Below the pieces are notes generated by a model. It ran no database searches, was not told the DNA's origin, and saw only the letters and a list, made by a program, of their open reading frames with translations. From Opeltia flavorubescens (Eukaryota > Ascomycota > Lecanoromycetes > Teloschistales > Teloschistaceae): 64,000 bases of DNA. Below, piece after piece: positions 10,378 through 21,715 of the stretch (within the stretch, counting starts at the first letter, position 1; each line of letters opens with the position of its first letter). A program made the translations under genes and the position numbers. The stretch covers positions 186,001-250,000 of the forward strand of contig KE546986.1 in the NCBI GenBank assembly GCA_000442125.1, in the 5' to 3' direction.

Positions 10378-11160
10378 ATGTGCATGCCTTATCTGATTGA
10401 GATCAAACCCACTCCTCGCCGCAAAGTCGACTGTATCCGCCCAGTCCCCTTGCAAGCCTGTTCAGCGCCGCCAGGGAGGTGTTCTTCACCACATATCGTC
10501 ACCATCGAACCAAGACACCACAAATCGTCCCCGAGAAGGGGATGCTCATCCGAAAAAGGGGGTCTACACGTCCATGGGGAAGTTTCGCCTCGTGGACTGG
10601 CACTGCAGTTCGAAAGGCGGCAGGAGCCATGCAAAAAGGAACAATCGCCATGCCAACCAGCATATTCACCACAGCATAATCCTCCTGCTCCACAACCCGC
10701 TCCCGTCCCACATCCACCTCCACCACCACCACCACCACCTCCTCCTCCTCCCCCAGCGCCAATCTGCAAAAGTCCCAAGAAAGGCAAAAGAAACAGCAGC
10801 TGCTCCTCCTCCTCCTCCTCATCATCCATATCCACCCGAAATTTCCGCGAACTCAAGGAAAAAATCGAACAGCTAGTCCACCGCTTAACGAACTTGGAGA
10901 AAGAGTTCCAAGCGGAAAGATCGAGAGCGAATAAGAATCTCTGGATATCAGCGGGCAGAGAGGATAGGATTGAGAGAGAGGTTAAGGGGTTGAGGGATGG
11001 GGTGGGGGGGTTGAATAGGGAGGTTAATGGTTTACGCGAAAGTGTAAGATGGGGATATCGGAAGGATAAGGAAGGAAGGAGACATTGTGTAGGGGATGAG
11101 GAGAGGGTGAGAGTGAGGTGGGAAAGGGCGAAAGGGCTGCCTAGGGGCGTGAGCTACTGA
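10378..11160 (+). CDS. poly-Pro / poly-Ser / coiled-coil protein, 260 aa
   Basis: Not recognised. A single open exon from ATG 10378 carries a basic N-terminal half, then a run of 14 prolines around residues 113-126 encoded by a CCN microsatellite (about 10705-10755). A poly-Ser tract follows near residues 142-150, then a heptad-rich region (FRELKEKIEQLVHRLTNLEK onward) likely to form a coiled coil. A basic tail ends the protein. The ordered coiled coil downstream of the repeats argues for real translation, but the N-terminus may begin in an earlier exon. Confidence 0.5.
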   Translation: MCMPYLIEIKPTPRRKVDCIRPVPLQACSAPPGRCSSPHIVTIEPRHHKSSPRRGCSSEKGGLHVHGEVSPRGLALQFERRQEPCKKEQSPCQPAYSPQHNPPAPQPAPVPHPPPPPPPPPPPPPPAPICKSPKKGKRNSSCSSSSSSSSISTRNFRELKEKIEQLVHRLTNLEKEFQAERSRANKNLWISAGREDRIEREVKGLRDGVGGLNREVNGLRESVRWGYRKDKEGRRHCVGDEERVRVRWERAKGLPRGVSY

Positions 11161-12522
11161 GAGGATATAATGAAAGGCGCTCCAGCTTCGAGCATCATGA
11201 TCTTGCCGCTACTACTGTTGGTGTGTGATCTAGACATAGAAACAGCAGATTTGCCAGTCAATCTAAATAGAGCATAATGAGCTCTATGCTTGGCTGTTGT
11301 GATCCTTCCTCTCTCTCACGAAAACACAAAATGACAAGAGTACGGTACTTAGATCGAGTCTTCGGTTGCATCTCGGTCCCGAAAGTGAGGGCCTTTGAGC
11401 TATTACATCTTTGGAATAGCGCAACGCCACCCGCAAGATCTGCACCGAGGGAAACGTGCTCGAATGAAAGCTTTTGATTGGCTCATCAAACCTCGAACCG
11501 GAGGAAACTTCAACGTCGCTGCATCAGAAGCCCCGAACAAAAAGCAGATCGTCATAAGCTTGAACATGGAATTTAGCTTCGCAGATGAACAGTGTGGGGA
11601 GGTTGCATGCCCTCTGCTTTCTCGGCCTGATGGCACGTTGTACGATTTCCCTCGACCTCCAGAGCCAATTCACATCCACGATTCACCGGTCTCTCATCCG
11701 AATTGTTTCGAACTTTTGAGGAGGCAGTGCAATCTCAGACAAATCCACGGCTCAGAATCCCCACCTTAAATGGCAGTTTGAGAATTCTCCACTCCATATT
11801 CGCTCGGTGTCAAATGAGACGTCGTGATATCGTCCTTCCCCCAACATCCGCACGAGCATTCAAGCTCTGGTGTTAGTCTCTGTTCGACAATTCCTATTCA
11901 GCACCTTTTTTGGGAGATCTATTCTTACGTCTTTGCTGGAGTAACGATACCCGTGGCCGGCAGCCGCGCTTCTGGTTTCTTCCAAAGCCTCACCTATCTT
12001 CGCACCCAACGAGATCAGACAGCGCCTTTCGAATGAGGAGGGAATATAAGAAGTAAGTGAATAGATGCATTTCGCGGAAGACCCCCGAAATAGATAGTCA
12101 TTATCCGCGATAGTCCGAATCTGCTCCTGGGTTTGAGCCAATCATGGACCTTGCAAGATCCACGTGAAACCCAGCTCTATATCACCAGCCTCACATGTCC
12201 TTCTAACGCTCTGCTAGAAGGGTATAGACTGACATCAAAGCTCTCGCAGAAGCCAACAATCTCCACCACTGACGTGAATCTATTACCACGCGTGTCCTTC
12301 TTAGTTGCCGGCGCAGAGTCTTTTCCATCCAATCAGACCACCTACCAACCCAGTTCTCTGTGCTATCTTGCCGGCTTGACAACCATATAAGCTCTGCCTG
12401 CAGCAGCCCGTCTGCTTGGCTGTGTCCTGGCTGTTCATCTCCTTGCGTCGCGCCTATACAGGCTACTTACATACTCAACTTCATATTCTTTGCTTGCCAA
12501 GGACGAATCAGTCCCTGTTGAG
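11161..12522. other. intergenic; promoter region of the phosphate transporter
   Basis: No convincing gene. A 101-codon plus ORF from ATG 11464 to 11769 has a somewhat protein-like composition but no recognisable domain, so it is left uncalled. The distal part is the upstream region of the transporter at 12523. It contains a CCAAT box and the CACGTG listed separately. Confidence 0.4.
12161..12166. promoter_or_regulatory. CACGTG, candidate PHO4/NUC-1 site
   Basis: CACGTG lies 356 bp upstream of the transporter start codon. The bHLH regulators Pho4 (yeast) and NUC-1 (Neurospora) bind this core in phosphate-starvation promoters. A CACGTG sits at a similar distance (347 bp) before the PHO89-type gene at 48180. 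The hexamer also occurs by chance and inside several coding regions here, so this is suggestive only. Confidence 0.4.
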
Positions 12523-14626
12523 ATGGCTGAGTACATGGACTATGGTCCAGCTGCCCCTCATGGCCCTGACATGACTGGCACTCATAACCCAATCCATCAA
12601 ATGACCCAGAATGAGAGGCAGATATTCGACTATTTGCTGAAACCAGATGACAGCTATGATGAGACGGGTGTCTACTGGGGCGACATGCCCTTAGCTCAGC
12701 AGGTTAAGTTTGTCATGAAAGGTGATTCGAAAGAAAGCAAGAGAGAGTTGTCCAACATTTGGGCCATGTTCAAGAAAGATCCGCTGAGTCCATTCGCGTA
12801 CTACTTCAAAAATATGGTCTTGCCCGGTGCCGGTTTGGGTCTCGAAGGGTACGTTCGATACATTCAAGACGTCCAATTTAATTGACTGTACTAGATATGT
12901 CTTGTTCTCCATAGGCAACCTGAAGCCATTGTTCCAAGCCAAAGGCGCCTTCAGCGATTGTTGGAAGAAGCCTTATAAGACCTGTAACGCTACATGGATT
13001 GCTGCTGTCGAGTATATGGAGATCTCAGGTATTATCGTTGGACAGATCCTCGTCGGTGTCCTTGGTGATTGGTAAATTACGAATTCCATGCCCGGTGATG
13101 GTTCAAGCTGATCTCCATCCAAAGGCTCGGTCGACGTTGGGGACTTATCCAAGACGCCACAATCATGTTTATCGGTCTCATCATGCTTACTGCCGCCTGG
13201 GGCGTTACCGAAAATGGATGGGTCATCTGTTACGTCTGGGCTCTATTCTTCTATGGCATTGGCGTGGGCGGCGAGTATCCCATGACGGCAACTTCAGGGA
13301 TGGAGAACGCAGTCGGGTCCGGTAAAGTTTCCACTAAAGAAGATCGGCTTCACCGTGGTCGAAAGGTGACCAGCGCTTTCCTGATGCAGGGCTGGGGTCA
13401 ATTCTTCAACCAGGTACTCCTAATTCTTCTGCTGCTCATCTTCCACCATGGCAGCGGGAATCCTCCGTATTCCAAAATCGCTGCACAATATACTTACCGA
13501 GTCTCATTTGCTATTCCTGCTGTCGGTACGCTTTGGTTGGTATACTACCGGACGTTCAAGATGAGAGCTGCGAGCAAGCAGCTGGCCGCCGCCAAGAAGA
13601 AGAATAAAGTCACCGGATATGACACCGAATCTCTAAAACTGACCTTTACCTACTTCGGCCCTCGGATGATTGCAACCGCTGGAGCTTGGTTCGCCAACGA
13701 CGTTTTCTTTTACGGCAATAAGCTCTTCCAAAGCGAATTCATAGACGTTATCCTACCGGACAACACTTCCATTATGCCTGGCTGGCTATACAATCTTATC
13801 AACGTCGGTGTATCATTGGTTGGGTACTATCTTGCATGTAAGCCATCCCATCCTCATGAGCCCCTTCGTTGTCCCACAACACTAACCTAAATCAGCCTTC
13901 CTCATCGACAACAAACTTTATGGGCGCAAACGTATGCAAATGGTCGGCTTCCTAATGGACTTCATCCTTTTCGTAATTCCCGCCTTCAACTTCACCTACT
14001 ACAAATCCACCGCCCATGTCCGCGAATTTCAGACCATGTACTTCCTCTCCTCCTTCTTCAACCAATTCGGCCCCAATGCTGTCACCTTTCTTGTCGCGGC
14101 GGAAGTCTACCCGACCCCTATTCGTGCCACCGCCCACGGGGTCTCTGCTGCCGCAGGCAAACTAGGTGCCTTGACCGCCAGCGTGCTCTACAACTACATC
14201 GATACCCAGACAAAGTTCTATGTCGTACCCTGGTTTGGGTTGATGGGTATGCTCGTCACGCTTCTCTTCCTACCCGATACTACCGGGCTTGATCTCAAGG
14301 AACAGGAGCGCAGGTGGGCGTTTATTCGCAAGGGCCAAGAGAGCGATTACCATGGTGTGGCTGTTCATCCGAAACATCTCAGCTGGTGGGAGAGATGGAG
14401 AGGAGTTGGGAAGTACTATGATCCGGATGAGGATTACAAGCAAAAGGTTGAGGAGATGAGGAGGGATTGGGAGGAGAGTATGGCAAGGAAGGTGGATGAG
14501 AAGGAGGGGGAGTGGGATGATGAGGGAGAGAATGTATGGAGCAGTGATGTTAGTACATTCTTTGAGAAGACGAGGGGAGGAACTCCGAAGGGAGGTAGTC
14601 CGGTGCTTTTGCCAAAGGAGGGTTAA
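12523..14626 (+). CDS. MFS phosphate:H+ symporter-type transporter (PHO84/GIT1 branch), 648 aa
   Basis: Plasma-membrane uptake of inorganic phosphate or a phosphodiester such as glycerophosphoinositol. Exons are 12523-12848, 12895-13071, 13125-13837 and 13896-14626. The MFS loop 2-3 signature GDWLGRRWG spans the second intron. GIGVGGEYPMTATSG follows, the family glycine-rich helix with acidic Glu, and the second half carries AAEVYPTPIRATAHG. The long N-terminus (~130 residues before GYVLFSIGN) and long acidic C-terminus (WERW to KEG) are cytosolic. I start at the ATG 12523 (MAEYMDYG) because upstream in-frame codons lack an ATG. Codons turn G-rich after about 14385. PHO84 proper usually has GGDYP where this has GGEYP, so a GIT1-like substrate is possible. 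Confidence 0.85.
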
Positions 14627-15165
14627 AGGGGCAAGCTCTATGGAAGGCACGTAAAAAATTGCAATGGAGGCAATGAGGGGTCAGAATGTTATGATTTTAT
14701 CACGAGAGTACAATGCGTGATGCCCTTGCTTGACTTGCAAATATCCCACTGTGTTGAGAAACAAACACGAGTATTCTCCACAAATCTCTCAACAGAGTAG
14801 GGGCAGGGCACCGCTTCTCTCGAGTGAGGACGGGTATGGTTGATTTAATCACAAGATGTTGATTGTGTTCATCTACGACACCGATGTCGAATGATGTTCG
14901 TATTACCGAGGCTCAATTTCAGCTGTATGCGCTAGGAGGATTACCGTGTTTCTTACTGCATGAAATCCTCTTGATCTCATGCAGCCTTTATAATCAGACC
15001 AATCGACTTTATGAGCATAGGAGCTTAGCAGCTTCATAATACCACAAGCAAGCTACACTAGTTAGCAGCGAAGATGACGTCAATTAAATCGTCCCGTTTT
15101 GGCATCCTCATGTTGGATAGCAATCCGGACGAAAGCGAGGCCCATGCGCCTGGTACTTGACACTG
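14627..15165. other. intergenic, no gene seen
   Basis: 3' region of the transporter and promoter of the P450. Nothing recognised. Confidence 0.45.
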
Positions 15166-17094
15166 ATGTTTCTCTCCCCCCTTCTTTCTCCGTACGCTCT
15201 ATTATTCCTCCCTTTATTCTTCTATTTGCTACCATATCTCCGCAATCGGTCGATTCGTGATGTCCCAGGCCCTTTGCTCGCCCGCTTCTCCAACCTCTGG
15301 CTTCTCTATCAAGCTCGTCGAGGACGTCGCTACCTCGCTGTCGACGCTGCTCACAAGAAGTATGGGACTTTTGTACGAATTCAGCCGGACCATGTCTCCG
15401 TAGCGGACCCCGAAGCAATTCCAGTCATTTATTCCCACACCGGTGGATGGACGAAAAGGTATGCTTTCTAGNCACATTCACCTCTTTGCCGGTGGACATG
15501 CTGACTGGTTTGGCATTACAGCGAGTATTATGATGCTTTTGTCTCCATTCGCCGTGGACTCTTCAATACCCGTGACCGAGCGGAGCATTCCCGCAAGCGG
15601 AAGACCATCTCCCACACATTCAGCGCCAAATCAATCTCCCAATTCGAGCCCTTTATCGAAGCGAACCTGCAAGAGCTAGTGAGGCAATGGAATAGGCTAT
15701 CGGATGAAGCTACAAGTGTAGGGGAAGAATATGCGGACATGGATTGTCTACACTGGTTCAATTACACCGCATTCGACATCATCGGAGACTTGGTAGGTTG
15801 ATAGCCTCTGTCCAAAAGGCCAGACTGATGATCCTCGTTCCAGGCATTCGGCGCTCCGTTCGGCATGCTCTCCAAAGGTCAAGATATCGCCGAAGTCCGC
15901 TCCACACCCGACAGCCCCCCTACCTACGCTCCCGCCATCGAAGTCCTGAACCGCCGCGGCGAGGTCTCAAATACCCTCGGCTGCTATCCCGCCCTCAAAC
16001 CCTTTGCTAAATACCTCCCCGACCCGTTCTTCCGCAATGGTGCTAGAGCTGTGGAGGATCTGGCTGGAATAGCCGTCGCGAGGGTTAATCAGCGACTAGC
16101 GGCACAAGAAAAGGGTGAACCTCACCGGAACGATCTGCTTGCGAGGTTGATGGAGGGGAAAGATGAGGAAGGGAATAAACTGGGACGGGAGGAATTGACG
16201 GCGGAGGCGCTGACGCAGTTGATTGCTGGGAGTGACACTACGAGTAATACGAGCTGCGCGCTGCTGTATTGGTGTGTAAAGACTCCAGGAGTTATGGACA
16301 AACTTCGAAGGGAGATTGATGAAGCCGTGCCGGATGATGTCGTCGTACCGAGTTATGATTCACTCAAAGATCTACCTTAGTAAGTCGATGTGTCGATGGG
16401 ATTTACATGGGTGGTCGAGTGCTAATCATCACCATCTAGTCTTCATATGGTCATGTACGTCCCAATCCTATCCCAAGAAAGAAAGCCTTTCTCGACCGCT
16501 TGAGGCTTTCTACCCCCCGTCTTATTATATCCCCTACCCTGCTTTTCCCTTTGTTCCAATTCTCACCCACGATCAATCTTCCTCCTATTACCTTATCACT
16601 AACCACCCCCTCTCTCACTCTCCAGAAACGAAACCCTCCGCCACCACTCCACCTCCTCCATCGGTCTCCCCCGCCTCGTACCCCCCGGCCCCGGCGTAAC
16701 CATTGGCGGGCGGGCGGGTGGGCACCATTTCCCCCCTCTAACAACCCTCTCAGTACCAGCATACACAATCCATCACTCCCCCCTCATCTGGGGCCCTAAC
16801 GCACACCGATTTGACCCCGAACGCTGGGCTGAGGGCAGGATCACAGAGCACCAGAAGGGAGCGTTTATTCCTTTTTCACAGGGGCCGAGGGCGTGTGTGG
16901 GGAGGAATGTGGCGGAGATGGAATTGAAGATGATTGCGGGGGCGGTGGTGGGGGGGTTTGAGTTTTGGGCTTTGGATGGGGAGGGAGATGTGGGGAGGAA
17001 GGGGTTGGAGACCAGAGAGGGATTTTTGAGGAAACCGGTTGGTTGGAGGGTTGGTGTTAGGAGGAGGAGGCGGGGAAAGACGGTGGAGGGGTGA
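15166..17094 (+). CDS. bphA: cytochrome P450 CYP53 family, benzoate 4-monooxygenase, 527 aa
   Basis: Hydroxylates benzoate to 4-hydroxybenzoate, the first step towards the beta-ketoadipate pathway, in the ER membrane with a P450 reductase. Exons are 15166-15458, 15522-15792, 15844-16379, a 15-nt microexon 16440-16454, and 16626-17094. A membrane anchor (about residues 5-25) is followed by the Pro-rich hinge VPGPLLARFSN. CYP53-characteristic stretches include FNTRDRAEHSRKRKTISHTF and EVLNRRGEVSNTLGCYPAL. P450 motifs are AGSDTTSNT (I helix), NETLR (ExxR), FDPERW and FSQGPRACVGRN with the haem Cys. One undetermined base (15472) lies inside intron 1. The region between GVTIGG and VPAYTIHH is locally unusual (GRAGGHHFPPLTTLS) but stays in frame. 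I am confident of the family; the substrate follows from it. Confidence 0.92.
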
Positions 17095-17999
17095 GTAAGA
17101 GAGATGAATGGTGAAGCATTCTACCTCGAAATTCGGATTGGAGGATCTTTCATCGTAAATCTATGTCGGAATCAAGATCATATTACATTCATGTCATCTG
17201 TGAATTCAGGCTACTCTAAAGACCTTAAAGTTATCAAACCATGGGTCAGGGGGTTGGACATTCCTCCTCTGCATCCTCTCTTCGTTTACATCTCAATGTG
17301 AGATTCCACATTTATATATACACTAAGCTCCGTACCCGACTTACACCTAGGATTCTTTGTCTTTCTTCGCTCGTATTTTCCTTCTCTCCATATACTGTAT
17401 GAACATATGGTCTGCTTCGTTGATTCGTACTTTTTTTCTCTCTTTCTGTTGTTATGCACACGTAATTTACTCCCAAAGAAAAAAACACATTTATTGCTTT
17501 CAGTGCATCTTCAGTTTCATGATATCGCTCTCTCGATTCTCACAAGAATAACTATGATCAACCCAGCTTTTACGATTTAGATCTAGGCCATGGAACATGG
17601 CAAGGAGGATTGGGCTGCAGATAACGTGGCCCAGCGAGCCTAGACACATTCGTGATAGCGTACGCCTAGCCCAGAGGGAGCCAATGACATATCGTCCGGA
17701 CCGAAGACGATAAGCATGGTGCCCACCATAATCGGCGTGTCGTACCCTTGGCTCCACGACCTGCAGCTCGGCTGAAAAGCATGGGGAACAGGGCGTTATC
17801 AGTACAAATCCTCCGGGAGTGTGGAGCTATGGTCATTGTTCCCTCCACCTATCGAAACCTTTGGCCGCGCAAATTCCTCTTCTCCTACGACTACACTCAT
17901 CGCCCATGTAGCGTCCATAATCTACGCTCGACTTGCGGACTCAATCGGCATAGCGACCCAAGTTGAAGAGAGGAGCTCGGTGGACTGTTGAAGAATAAG
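17095..17999. other. intergenic, no gene seen
   Basis: T-rich 3' region of the P450, then the promoter of the permease. Short conflicting ORFs only. Confidence 0.45.
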
Positions 18000-20250
18000 A
18001 TGGGAGTGCGCAATAAATCTGTGGCCGAAGAGCAGGTCACCTCCGTCCTCGCGCCTGGTGATGTTCCAATCTTCGAGCATGAACTGTCCGCCGATGACGA
18101 GGCGCTGGCCGCGCTGGGATACAAGCCTGAGTTCAAGAGAGAGTTTAGTCTATGGACATCCTTTTGCGTCTCCTTCGCTGTCCTGGGTCTTCTCCCAAGT
18201 TTTGCGAGTACCCTCTACTATGTGAGTCTTCCATGGATCATACGTCTTTTCCGGAAGAAACGCTGATGCTTTGGAACCCTCACAGGGCATGGGATACGCG
18301 GGCACACCAGGCATGACTTGGGGATGGCTCATAGCCATGTTTTTCATCCAATGCGTTGCAATGAGCATGGCAGAGCTATGTTCCTCGATGCCGACGAGTG
18401 GAGGATTATACTATGCTGCTGCTGTCTTGGCTCCCCCGGGATGGGGACCTTTCGCGGCTTGTCAGCTCCCCTGCTCTCACGTATCATGAATCTGTGACGG
18501 CGAGCTGAGACAATAGCAGGGATCACCGGATGGTCGAATTGGCTGGTTCAGATCACGGGCGCGCCATCTGTTGACTATGGCATGGCGTCTATGATCCTTG
18601 CCGTTGCTTCGATCCAGAATCCGTCGTTCGTACCGGAGAATTATCAGGTTTTTCTTCTGACGGCGTTTATCATGATTATTCAATCGTTCGTGAGCAGCAT
18701 GCCGACGAAATGGGTTGCGAACTTCAATTCTTATGGATCGACGTTCAATATCATCGCTTTGGTTATTGTTATCATCACGATTCCTGCAGCGACGAATCGA
18801 GAAGATCAGGGTTTGCCGAGATTTACCAAGTCCAGTGTCGTCTGGGGGAATTTCTACGAGGGAACAGATTTCCCCAATGGTCTTGCGCTGTTGATGACTT
18901 TCGTCGCCGTCATCTGGACAATGAGGTACAATTCCTATCCTTAACATCTCCAAGACCATCTTGACGACTAACGGAAATAAACTCCTCCAGCGGATATGAC
19001 ACACCATTCCATCTTAGCGAAGAATGTTCCAATGCCAACATTGCGTCACCAAGAGCCATCGTCATTACCAGCGGCGTTGGCGGAATCGTAGGCTGGTTCT
19101 TACAGTTAGTAGTGGCCTACACTGTCGTCGACATCGAAGCCGCCCTAGATTCCGACCTAGGTCAGCCATACGCTGCATACCTGCTCCAGGTTCTCCCACA
19201 AAAAACCACCTTGGCAATCCTCGCGCTGACGATCGTCTGTGCGTTTTCAATGGGTCAAGGGTGTATGGTATGTCTCCACTCCCCCCTTTCCAATCGAAGA
19301 AGAAGAGAAAAAAAAAGCCCCAAAAACTCCCCAAAAACCCGAAATGTAACCCGATTTCTCATTACTAAAGTAAAATTCACAGGTCGCCGCCTCCCGCGTC
19401 ACCTTCGCCTACTCCCGCGACGAATGCTTCGGCCCCGTCTCCAAAATAACCAAAAAGGTGAACCGGCACACCCGCACCCCCGTCAACGCAGTCTGGTTCA
19501 ACACCCTCATCGGCATCGGCCTCATCTGCCTCATCTTCGGCGGGGAACTCGCCGCCGGAGCCCTATTCTCCATCGGTGCGGTTGCAGCCTTCGTCGCTTT
19601 TACAATCCCGATTGCGATTAGGGTTTTCTTCGTGGGGAATAGATTTCGCCCTGGACCGTGGAATTTGGGGAGGGCGAGTATGCCGATTGGGGGGATGGCG
19701 TGTGCGTTTGTGTTACTAATGGTGCCGATTTTGATGTTGCCTAGTGTTACTGGGGGGGACCTTGAGTGAGTTTTTTGTGAACTGGATGGGGATTGTTGGG
19801 GGGTTGGGGAATGATGCTGATGATTGATGGTGATAGTGCGGCGGGTATGAATTGGACTTGTCTCGTCTATGGCGGACCGATGCTTTTTATCACGATCTGG
19901 TGGGTTGTTTCTGCGAGGCATTGGTTCAAGGGTCCGAAGTATGTTTCTAGTTTCCTCCCTTCTCCCTTCCCTTCTGCTCTTCCTTCCCTCCCTCCTTGCC
20001 TCATCCTTTCCCCTTCCCTAGATGGGCGGTGGCGTGTGTGGTCGAGGAGAGAGAAACAACCCTTCTGCACAAAACTCTTCTTCTAATACATTCTTCTCGT
20101 AGGGTGAATATCGAACACCGCATGCTAGGCGACAACGTACCCGCTTTAGACGGCGTTGTCGCAGCAGGAAGCGACGACAAATCGAGCACGGATACTTCGG
20201 AAAAGGGGGATAAAGTAATTGAAGACGACAAAGTTGGGAAACTGGCTTGA
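18000..20250 (+). CDS. APC-superfamily amino-acid/GABA/choline permease, 570 aa
   Basis: Proton-coupled uptake of an amino acid, GABA or choline at the plasma membrane. Exons are 18000-18221, 18286-18460, 18520-18925, 18991-19267, 19383-19765, 19837-19938 and 20103-20250. The N-terminal cytosolic EFKREFSLWTSFCVSFAVLG leads into helix 1. GMGYAGTPGMTWGW and SMAELCSSMPTSGGLYYAAA are the conserved helix 1-3 region of the fungal AA_permease_2/HNM1-like group. ITGWSNWLVQ and AFSYSRD-type segments (VTFAYSRDECFG) follow, and roughly twelve helices in all. The acidic, Ser/Asp/Lys-rich C-tail (residues ~535-570) is cytosolic and could be a phosphorylation or ubiquitination target. Sense-strand codons are C-rich at 19390-19610 and G-rich afterwards. 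The exact substrate is not readable. A second, different member lies at 52906-55012. Confidence 0.88.
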
Positions 20251-21715
20251 TAATTACTTGTTTCTTTGGAGATTTTTTGGAAGGTGGGATGATGTGGGAT
20301 TTTGGGATGTATATAGGTGTTTATTTTTTGGGTGGAATAATTGACGAATGTATGAATGTGGGTTATATATATTCCCTGTGTTGGTTACAATGAATGATTA
20401 CACCTCCAAACTTCCCCCCTTTTTGTCTGTCATTCTTGAGAGTACCCCTACCCGCTAATAGAGATTTTTGTTTTTTTTAAAAATTATCCCTGAATCTATG
20501 TTCTCTCTTTCTTTTTTTCGGTCTATGAAATTATTTTCTTTTTACCATCGACCGCGTAGTGAAATTTAAATTTCATTAGTTTTTCACCTTCTCTTTCTTC
20601 CCTTTCCTCTTCCTTCTCCCCCCCGCCCCCTTTTCCCCCCCCTTTTCCCCCCCTGCAAACCTAGGATCTCAAGTGAGGTGACTATTTCCGCAAATAAACA
20701 ATTTTTCAATCTTCTACGCTGCGTGGCATGATAATTTGTTAGAAGAGGGAGGGGGGGGGGGAAGTGGACCAAGAGCCCCCCTATCGGCCATGTGAAGGCC
20801 AACCCCGCAATCGGGAGGGAGGTGCTTGGACGGGTCGATTCTACTGTAGCAGCTACTGTATATGCCCTCGCAGTGGCAAAGACCTCTCTATTTGATCCGG
20901 GATATCCCGTCTTACTGTTCTCTCCCCCCTGGTTTTGTTTACTCTCTCTATTCCGTAACGATAGTAATTAGGATCCATCCGTTTTCTTTCCATCAAGTCC
21001 AACGATGAGGTTTTTCGAAGGTAGTTTTTCTGCGAAGAATTTTTTAACTGGTGATGGTGTTTTTTTCGTATACAGTGGGTTTATTTACTAGCTTGGTCGA
21101 GCAAGCCGCTCTCTTCATTCTCACCCTTTTTCAATTGGCTTGGTCTCCTTCATGTAGCGTTTTTGGGGTAGGTTGGTTGTTGATGATGGTCCGTATTTTC
21201 TATGGTTTTTCCGCCTTTTCCTTTTCTTTAATTGGGGAAAACTTCGTGATTCGTTTGGATTGATTAGTGGATTGAAAATGGTATTTTGGGGTATGTGTGG
21301 ATGAAGGGGCGGAATGATAAGAGAGGGAGGAAGGTGTAGGGAGCTTCTGTTCTTATCTAGGTTTTTTCTCTTTTCTATCGCTACGATGAAAAATTCAGGG
21401 TATATAATGCTATCTTTTTGGTTTCCAACTCGTATAGAAGCAAAGCTTTAGGTACATTGCTGCAGACATCCCTTTTCAGAGGATGGTTATAAAATGACTG
21501 CTTCGATGAATGGTATAATATATGTATGTGAACAAATCAATATATTTATATGTAGAATTGCCTTCTAAATATATGTATAGAGAAATAACCGCGCCCGAGA
21601 ATCTATGCCCACCAGGGTCAAAGTGTGTCCAGACATCCTCCCATGCCACCGTCGACCCAATGTAGAACAGAACTCCAGTCAGATGCGATAAAACTCTAGT
21701 CATAGCGATGAAAAT
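20251..21715. other. intergenic with homopolymer tracts
   Basis: Convergent gap between permease and lipase. It holds C/T runs at about 20617-20655, a G run at about 20748-20760, an AT-rich part at 21500-21600 and a 12-bp palindrome at 20898. A 70-codon hydrophobic ORF near 21051-21263 is not convincing. Confidence 0.45.
20898..20909. repeat. 12-bp palindrome CGGGATATCCCG
   Basis: Perfect palindrome CGGGATATCCCG, repeated exactly at 56676-56687. Its half CGGGATATC is also the outer arm of the 56-bp palindrome at 4819-4874. Two exact copies of a 12-mer in 64 kb are more than chance predicts. Confidence 0.5.

Noticed and set aside
9960-10385. Minus-strand 141-codon ORF
   Set aside because: Overlaps the start of the gene at 10378, with no motif and no ordered pattern.
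10389-10856. Minus-strand ORF with a long poly-Gly run
   Set aside because: It is the complement of the poly-Pro/poly-Ser coding repeat of the plus-strand gene at 10378-11160.
21051-21263. 70-codon hydrophobic ORF
   Set aside because: T-rich low-complexity DNA gives hydrophobic frames by chance; no signal peptide context or conservation can be seen.
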